A DNA stretch of 17,288 bases, from NCBI GenBank assembly GCA_023419095.1, contig JAEZYN010000023.1, positions 1 to 17,288 of the forward strand, read 5' to 3'. The translations under genes and the position numbers were made by a program. Under the pieces are notes generated by a model. That model searched no databases, was not told the origin of the DNA, and saw only the letters and a list, made by a program, of their open reading frames with translations. Positions 13,705 to 17,288 of this stretch are shown one piece after another. Every line of letters begins with the position of its first letter. The first letter of the stretch is position 1. Source of the DNA: Bacteroidota bacterium. Its GTDB lineage: Bacteria; Bacteroidota; Bacteroidia; Flavobacteriales; Weeksellaceae.

Positions 13705-14682
13705 CTAAAAACTCATTCGGCGACCTTTGAGCATCATTGCCAAAATCACCGGAACACCAAAAACCGAAGTGATGACATTCAACGGAAACAGTGAAACTTC
13801 TGAAATTACGGAAAAAAATTCCATTATAAACACACCCAGCAAAAGATTCAGCACCCATTGGTGCCAGAGTTTTGCAGGGTTATAGATAAGCCGACAAAAA
13901 TGCGGAACTACGATTCCGACAAATAAAATAGGTCCTAAAAACGCCGTCACGGAAGCTGCGAGCATCGAAGATGAAAAAATGATCAGCAGTTTAAGACTTT
14001 TTAAATTAACGCCTAAACTTTGCGCATAAGCCGAACCTAAACTGCTGCCAAGCAAAGGTTTAATGCTTCTAAACGCAGCGAAAAGCCCGATAAGCACGAT
14101 AATTCCTAAAAGCCAAAGTTGCCGTCCGGAAACCTGGTTATTTGCACCGAAACTCCATAAAACGTAGTTTTTTAAACTTTGGCTGTCTGCGTAAAACTGC
14201 AGGATTGAAACCACCGCGCCCGCCAATGCCGAAATAAGAAATCCGAAAATGATAATGAACGATTTATCCGTAAATCTGCGAGAAAAGGCAAGAAGAATCA
14301 GCATCAAAACAAGGCTTCCACCTATTGCGGAAATACTGATAAAGCTGTCCTGCAGAATTTCGGGCAAAATAATATACTGCGAAAAGAACAGATAAAACGC
14401 CACGCTGAGACTCGCAACTGAGGTAATCCCGAGGACGGAAGGGCCTGCGAGCGGATTTTGGAAATATTCCTGGAGCAAAAAGCCGGAGGTTGGTACGGAT
14501 AGGCCAGCAATAAGTACCGCGACGACGCGGTTTATGCGTAAATTGGCAATTTGTGAGTTTGGCGTTACAGAAAGAAAATCCTGAATGTTTAAATTTAAAT
14601 ATCCGATGTTCAGGTTCACGATGCAAACCGCAATGATGGCGAGCAAAATGACGCCACAGAGGATTTTAAATTGTCTTTCCAT
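13705..14682 (-). CDS. FecCD-family ABC transporter permease (iron/haem/cobalamin)
   Basis: A 325-residue polytopic membrane protein. Family marks are LRINRVVAVLIAGLSVPTSG near 48–67, then QEYFQNPLAGPSVLGIT, a central WSFGANNQVSGRQLW, and the conserved C-terminal block FLGPILFVGIVVPHFCRLIY. It probably has about nine or ten membrane helices, as in BtuC or FhuB halves. It lies between the thioredoxin-like lipoprotein gene (28 bp) and the ATPase gene. No periplasmic binding protein or TonB receptor gene is in the window, so the substrate cannot be given. Confidence 0.92.
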   Translation of the reverse strand: MERQFKILCGVILLAIIAVCIVNLNIGYLNLNIQDFLSVTPNSQIANLRINRVVAVLIAGLSVPTSGFLLQEYFQNPLAGPSVLGITSVASLSVAFYLFFSQYIILPEILQDSFISISAIGGSLVLMLILLAFSRRFTDKSFIIIFGFLISALAGAVVSILQFYADSQSLKNYVLWSFGANNQVSGRQLWLLGIIVLIGLFAAFRSIKPLLGSSLGSAYAQSLGVNLKSLKLLIIFSSSMLAASVTAFLGPILFVGIVVPHFCRLIYNPAKLWHQWVLNLLLGVFIMEFFSVISEVSLFPLNVITSVFGVPVILAMMLKGRRMSF

Positions 14683-14710
14683 TAATTTTCGCCGCGAAAA
14701 TCCGACGACT

Positions 14711-15280
14711 TTATTTAAACGAATTGATTTTCTCGTCCAGAATTTCTTTGGTCATCATGCCGATGGTTTCATCGGTTTTGTCGCCCTTGCGCATCACTGT
14801 AAACGGAATGCTGCCGCCATCCCACTTGTCGAAATTTTTGGGAAAAAATTCCGGTGTCAGCTGTTCCGGATCTACCAGCACGATGTTTTTGGACAGATTA
14901 TTTTCTTCCGCGAAGTCTTTCACTTTTGTGGGCCAGTCTTCACGTGCATCAATCCCGATGAAGGTGAATTTGACAGGTTGCGCGTTGAGTTCTCGCATTT
15001 TCTCTTTAAAATGTGGAATTTCCCGCATGCACGGCCCGCACCACGTCGCGAAAAAGTTCGTGATGTATAAAGTATCGTTATCTTTTTTAGCCAACAGCGC
15101 TGAGGCTTCATCGAGCGATAATTCAACCTGTCGGAAGGGAGCCACGTTTTCCGGTGCATTTGAAGACGCTGAATCGGTATCCAAAACTTTGTTATTGTCG
15201 GTATTATCTATCGCGACAGTCTCTTTTTTACACGAAGAAACAGCTCCGGCGAAGAGCATCAGGATAAGGAATTTTTTCAT
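14711..15280 (-). CDS. Thioredoxin-like (TlpA/ResA-type) lipoprotein
   Basis: The true start is MKKFLILMLFAGAVSSCKKE (15280), giving 189 residues; a longer frame to 15370 would overlap the divergent reductase and has no signal peptide. The signal peptide ends in a lipobox-like AVSSC with Cys17. A charged linker follows, and then the thioredoxin fold with redox motif FFATWCGPCMREIP (Cys81, Cys84) and a SIPF cis-proline motif near the end. It is therefore a periplasm-facing, lipid-anchored disulfide oxidoreductase. It leads the operon with FecCD and its ATPase, which may point to a link with haem or metal handling (inference). Confidence 0.9.
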   Translation of the reverse strand: MKKFLILMLFAGAVSSCKKETVAIDNTDNNKVLDTDSASSNAPENVAPFRQVELSLDEASALLAKKDNDTLYITNFFATWCGPCMREIPHFKEKMRELNAQPVKFTFIGIDAREDWPTKVKDFAEENNLSKNIVLVDPEQLTPEFFPKNFDKWDGGSIPFTVMRKGDKTDETIGMMTKEILDEKINSFK

Positions 15281-15291
15281 TTTATTTTTAC

Positions 15292-15299
15292 TATTTTTG
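15292..15299 (+). promoter_or_regulatory. Candidate -7 element of the reductase gene
   Basis: TATTTTTG fits TAnnTTTG and lies 13 bp before the start codon at 15313, in the 32-bp gap between divergent genes. No clear TTG is found at the expected upstream spacing, so the call is weak. Confidence 0.3.
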
Positions 15300-15312
15300 A
15301 AACAGTATTGAT

Positions 15313-16437
15313 ATGGAAACACTTGTAAAAAAGCCGCGTCAGGCGGTATTTCATCCGCTAAAAATAGCAAAAAAAGAGCAGCTGAACAAAAACACCTTCA
15401 TGCTCGAATTTGAAATTCCAGATCATTTGAAACGCAATTTTCAGTTTGAAGCCGGCCAGTACGTCACCGTAAAATATCAGTCAGGCGAGATCACCTTTCA
15501 GAATGATTATTCGATGACTTCGGCGCCTTACGAGCAGAAAATTACGCTCGGTATCAAGATTTCTGCTGATGGCAGTTCTGCAAATATTTTGTTTAATGAT
15601 TACAATGTTGGCGATTCATTGGAAGTTTCCGAGCCGAGAGGCCGTTTCACTATTTCCTCGAAACCACATGAATTTCGTACAATAATCGGTTTTGCGGGTG
15701 GAATCGGCATTACGCCTTTGCTCAGCCATTTTAAGAATATTCTGCACAGTGAGCCCCGAACGCGGCTTTTTCTATTTTACGGCAACCGCCGCACTGAAGA
15801 AATTGCATTTAAAAAAGACCTTGACGAACTCCGGGAAAAATATAGCGAAAGACTGCAGGTTTACTATTTTTTTTCACGCGAAAATACGCCCGACCATCTT
15901 TTTCAGGGCAGGCTTGATGAGAAAAAGCTGCACCTTATAATTAATCAGATTTTGCATCTGGACGATACCGATGAAGAAAGTACGATCTGGGATGCTGTAG
16001 ATGAAGTGCTGATATGCGGTAAAGGTGAAATGATCCGGTCGCTGGCGAATGCCTGCTATAACAACGGGATTCCAAAAAAGAACATTCATTTTGAACTTTT
16101 TGAAACATTTAATGAAGATATCTACCCTGTAGAAAAGGAGTTTCCGCTCGTGCAAAATATAACGGTTGACTTTAAACTTTTTAATAGAGATTATCATTCT
16201 ACGCTTCCAAATAATAAGGCAAGATTGCTGCAGCAACTACTGGCACAAGGCTTTCCAGTTCCGTATTCGTGTAAATCCGGGATTTGTGGCATTTGCGAAT
16301 GTAAGCTTGTGGAAGGAGACGTGGAGCTACTTGAAAACGAATATCTGACCGAAAAAGAAGAATCGGCCGGAAAGATTCTTGCGTGTATGTCAGTCGTCTT
16401 AAGTGATAAAATTAAAGTCAATTTTGATGTAGCGTAA
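15313..16437 (+). CDS. PaaE-like ferredoxin-NAD(P)H reductase with C-terminal 2Fe-2S domain
   Basis: A 374-residue flavoprotein that would pass electrons from NAD(P)H through FAD to a plant-type 2Fe-2S centre. The FAD domain is about 10–110, the NAD(P)-binding domain about 115–265 (GFAGGIGITPLLSHF and LICGKGEMIRSL), and the ferredoxin domain about 285–374 with ligands Cys320, Cys325, Cys328 and Cys358. The layout is that of PaaE (phenylacetyl-CoA epoxidase reductase) and related class I reductases. The flavin motif usually written R-x-Y-S reads NDYS (64–67), so the pyrophosphate-binding Arg is replaced by Asn. No paaABCD genes are present, so the electron acceptor is unknown and I give no symbol. 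Confidence 0.87.
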   Translation: METLVKKPRQAVFHPLKIAKKEQLNKNTFMLEFEIPDHLKRNFQFEAGQYVTVKYQSGEITFQNDYSMTSAPYEQKITLGIKISADGSSANILFNDYNVGDSLEVSEPRGRFTISSKPHEFRTIIGFAGGIGITPLLSHFKNILHSEPRTRLFLFYGNRRTEEIAFKKDLDELREKYSERLQVYYFFSRENTPDHLFQGRLDEKKLHLIINQILHLDDTDEESTIWDAVDEVLICGKGEMIRSLANACYNNGIPKKNIHFELFETFNEDIYPVEKEFPLVQNITVDFKLFNRDYHSTLPNNKARLLQQLLAQGFPVPYSCKSGICGICECKLVEGDVELLENEYLTEKEESAGKILACMSVVLSDKIKVNFDVA

Positions 16438-16451
16438 ATTAATGTACGGTT

Positions 16452-17072
16452 TTGAAAAAGATTTTAGACATATTCAGAACTTTTTTTACGCTCGTCGAAG
16501 TGGGCGTGCTGCTGATGATACTGGCTAATATCTGGGTTTATGCCCTGACGAATGGACGTACTTTTACCAAAATATCTAAAATTCCGCCACGCGAAACAGC
16601 ACTCGTACTGGGAACTTCGCCCAAGATGAAATCGGGCATGTCTAATCCGTATTTTACGGCGCGGATGGATGCGACAGCGCTTCTTTACCACCATGGGAAA
16701 ATAAAGAAAATCATCGTGAGCGGCGAGAAAAGTCCCGGTTATGACGAACCTTACGCTATGAAAAATTATCTTGTGTATCAGGAAGGCGTACCGGAAAACA
16801 TCATCACCGAAGATCCGAAAGGTTTTAAGACGCAGACCAGCATTCAGAATTGTAAGCATGTTTTCCACAAAAACGACGTAATCATCGTTTCACAGGGGTT
16901 TCACAATTTGCGGGCACTTTTTTATGCACGAAACAATAATATGAACGCGCTGGGTTTCGATGCGCAGGACGTTTTAGCGAACCAAAGTTATTACAGAAAT
17001 CAGTCGCGGGAGTTCCTGGCGCGCGTGGTAGCGGTGATTTATTACATTTTCGGGATTGAACGAAAAGGGTAG
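16452..17072 (+). CDS. SanA/YdcF-like DUF218 membrane protein
   Basis: A 206-residue protein with one N-terminal membrane anchor (about 8–29, FFTLVEVGVLLMILANIWVY) and a DUF218 domain: ALVLGTSPKMKSG, YFTARMDATALLYHHGKIKK, IIVSGEKSPGYDEPYAMKNY and VIIVSQGFHNLRALFYARNN. E. coli SanA (vancomycin exclusion) and ElyC have this fold and act in envelope integrity; the biochemical activity here is unknown. The start is TTG at 16452, because an in-frame stop (16440–16442) lies just upstream and later ATGs would cut the anchor. It is 14 bp after the reductase stop, so cotranscription is likely. Confidence 0.87.
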   Translation: MKKILDIFRTFFTLVEVGVLLMILANIWVYALTNGRTFTKISKIPPRETALVLGTSPKMKSGMSNPYFTARMDATALLYHHGKIKKIIVSGEKSPGYDEPYAMKNYLVYQEGVPENIITEDPKGFKTQTSIQNCKHVFHKNDVIIVSQGFHNLRALFYARNNNMNALGFDAQDVLANQSYYRNQSREFLARVVAVIYYIFGIERKG

Positions 17073-17121
17073 TGTTGCGCAATATTTGGCAAAACGCACG
17101 CGCAGAAATCGCACATAATCT

Positions 17122-17129
17122 TATATTTG
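17122..17129 (+). promoter_or_regulatory. Candidate -7 element upstream of udk
   Basis: TATATTTG matches TAnnTTTG exactly and lies 17 bp before the udk start. The nearest TTG upstream is too far for standard spacing. Confidence 0.4.
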
Positions 17130-17146
17130 TAGAAATAATATTGGAT

Positions 17147-17288
17147 ATGCTCGTAATAGGAATCGCAGGCGGAACAGGCTCCGGGAAAACTACGGTGGTG
17201 AATAAAATTCTTCAACAGCTGAATATTGAGGGTGTGAATGTGCTTTCTCAGGATAATTATTATCATGATAATCAGCAGCTTACATTGT
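17147..17288 (+). CDS. udk: Uridine kinase Udk, N-terminal part (runs off the window)
   Basis: 47 residues are visible from ATG 17147. They begin MLVIGIAGGTGSGKTTVVNK, a P-loop (GGTGSGKTT) typical of uridine/cytidine kinase, and continue to VLSQDNYYHDN, the conserved D-NYY motif of the family. The enzyme phosphorylates uridine and cytidine in pyrimidine salvage. The gene continues past 17288, so nothing can be said of its C-terminus. Confidence 0.93.
   Translation, partial: MLVIGIAGGTGSGKTTVVNKILQQLNIEGVNVLSQDNYYHDNQQLTL

Noticed and set aside
14585..15311. Plus-strand frames of 161 and 195 codons opposite fecCD and the thioredoxin gene
   Set aside because: They are antisense to genes with clear motifs (FecCD blocks, WCGPC) and lack any domain themselves.
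15281..15370. Upstream extension of the thioredoxin-like protein by 30 residues
   Set aside because: It would overlap the divergent reductase and bury the lipoprotein signal peptide that begins at 15280.
17074..17105. Hairpin TGCGC/GCGCA between the DUF218 gene and udk as a terminator
   Set aside because: The arms are five bp, the loop is 19 nt, and no T run follows.

Overview
The window looks like chromosomal DNA from a member of the Bacteroidota, most likely a flavobacterium of the Chryseobacterium/Kaistella type. This is an inference from four things: the gene order ftsX–DUF3098–uppP–truB; TAnnTTTG-type promoter elements in place of sigma70 boxes; the near absence of Shine-Dalgarno sequences; and the protein families present. 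No rRNA, tRNA, CRISPR array or insertion sequence is visible.

Layout. (1) 1–2818, plus strand: the 3' end of ftsX, a DUF3098 membrane protein, uppP (undecaprenyl-diphosphatase), truB and rluF. This is a cell-envelope and RNA-modification cluster, with a REP-like stem-loop element between uppP and truB. (2) 2837–5095, minus strand: a KefB-like CPA2 cation:proton antiporter with two RCK_C domains, sharing a bidirectional terminator with rluF. Its promoter fits the Bacteroidota consensus exactly. (3) 5096–6141: an accessory gap. It holds a degenerate array of about ten units with a 20–22 bp period, a small XRE-like helix-turn-helix protein, and relics of broken genes on both strands. (4) 6142–12631, minus strand: a fatty-acid beta-oxidation operon, marR–fadN–(four-helix-bundle gene)–fadA–fadE. 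The fad gene order matches the Bacillus fadNAE operon. A 26-bp perfect palindrome next to the marR -7 element is a strong operator candidate. A four-helix-bundle (23S rRNA intervening-sequence protein family) gene sits inside the operon between imperfect inverted repeats, and a second, GTAC-rich inverted repeat sits between fadA and fadE. (5) 12716–15280, minus strand: a thioredoxin-like lipoprotein, a FecCD-type permease and an ABC ATPase, probably one operon for iron, haem or cobalamin uptake. (6) 15313–17288, plus strand: a PaaE-like flavin/2Fe-2S reductase, a SanA/DUF218 membrane protein and the 5' end of uridine kinase (udk).

How the genes work together: FadE, FadN and FadA carry out the complete beta-oxidation spiral (dehydrogenation, hydration plus second oxidation, thiolysis), with MarR as the likely acyl-responsive repressor. 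UppP recycles the lipid carrier for peptidoglycan, beside the division gene ftsX. The most unusual parts are the helically phased 21-bp array in front of the XRE-like gene and the inverted-repeat-flanked four-helix-bundle gene inside the fad operon.
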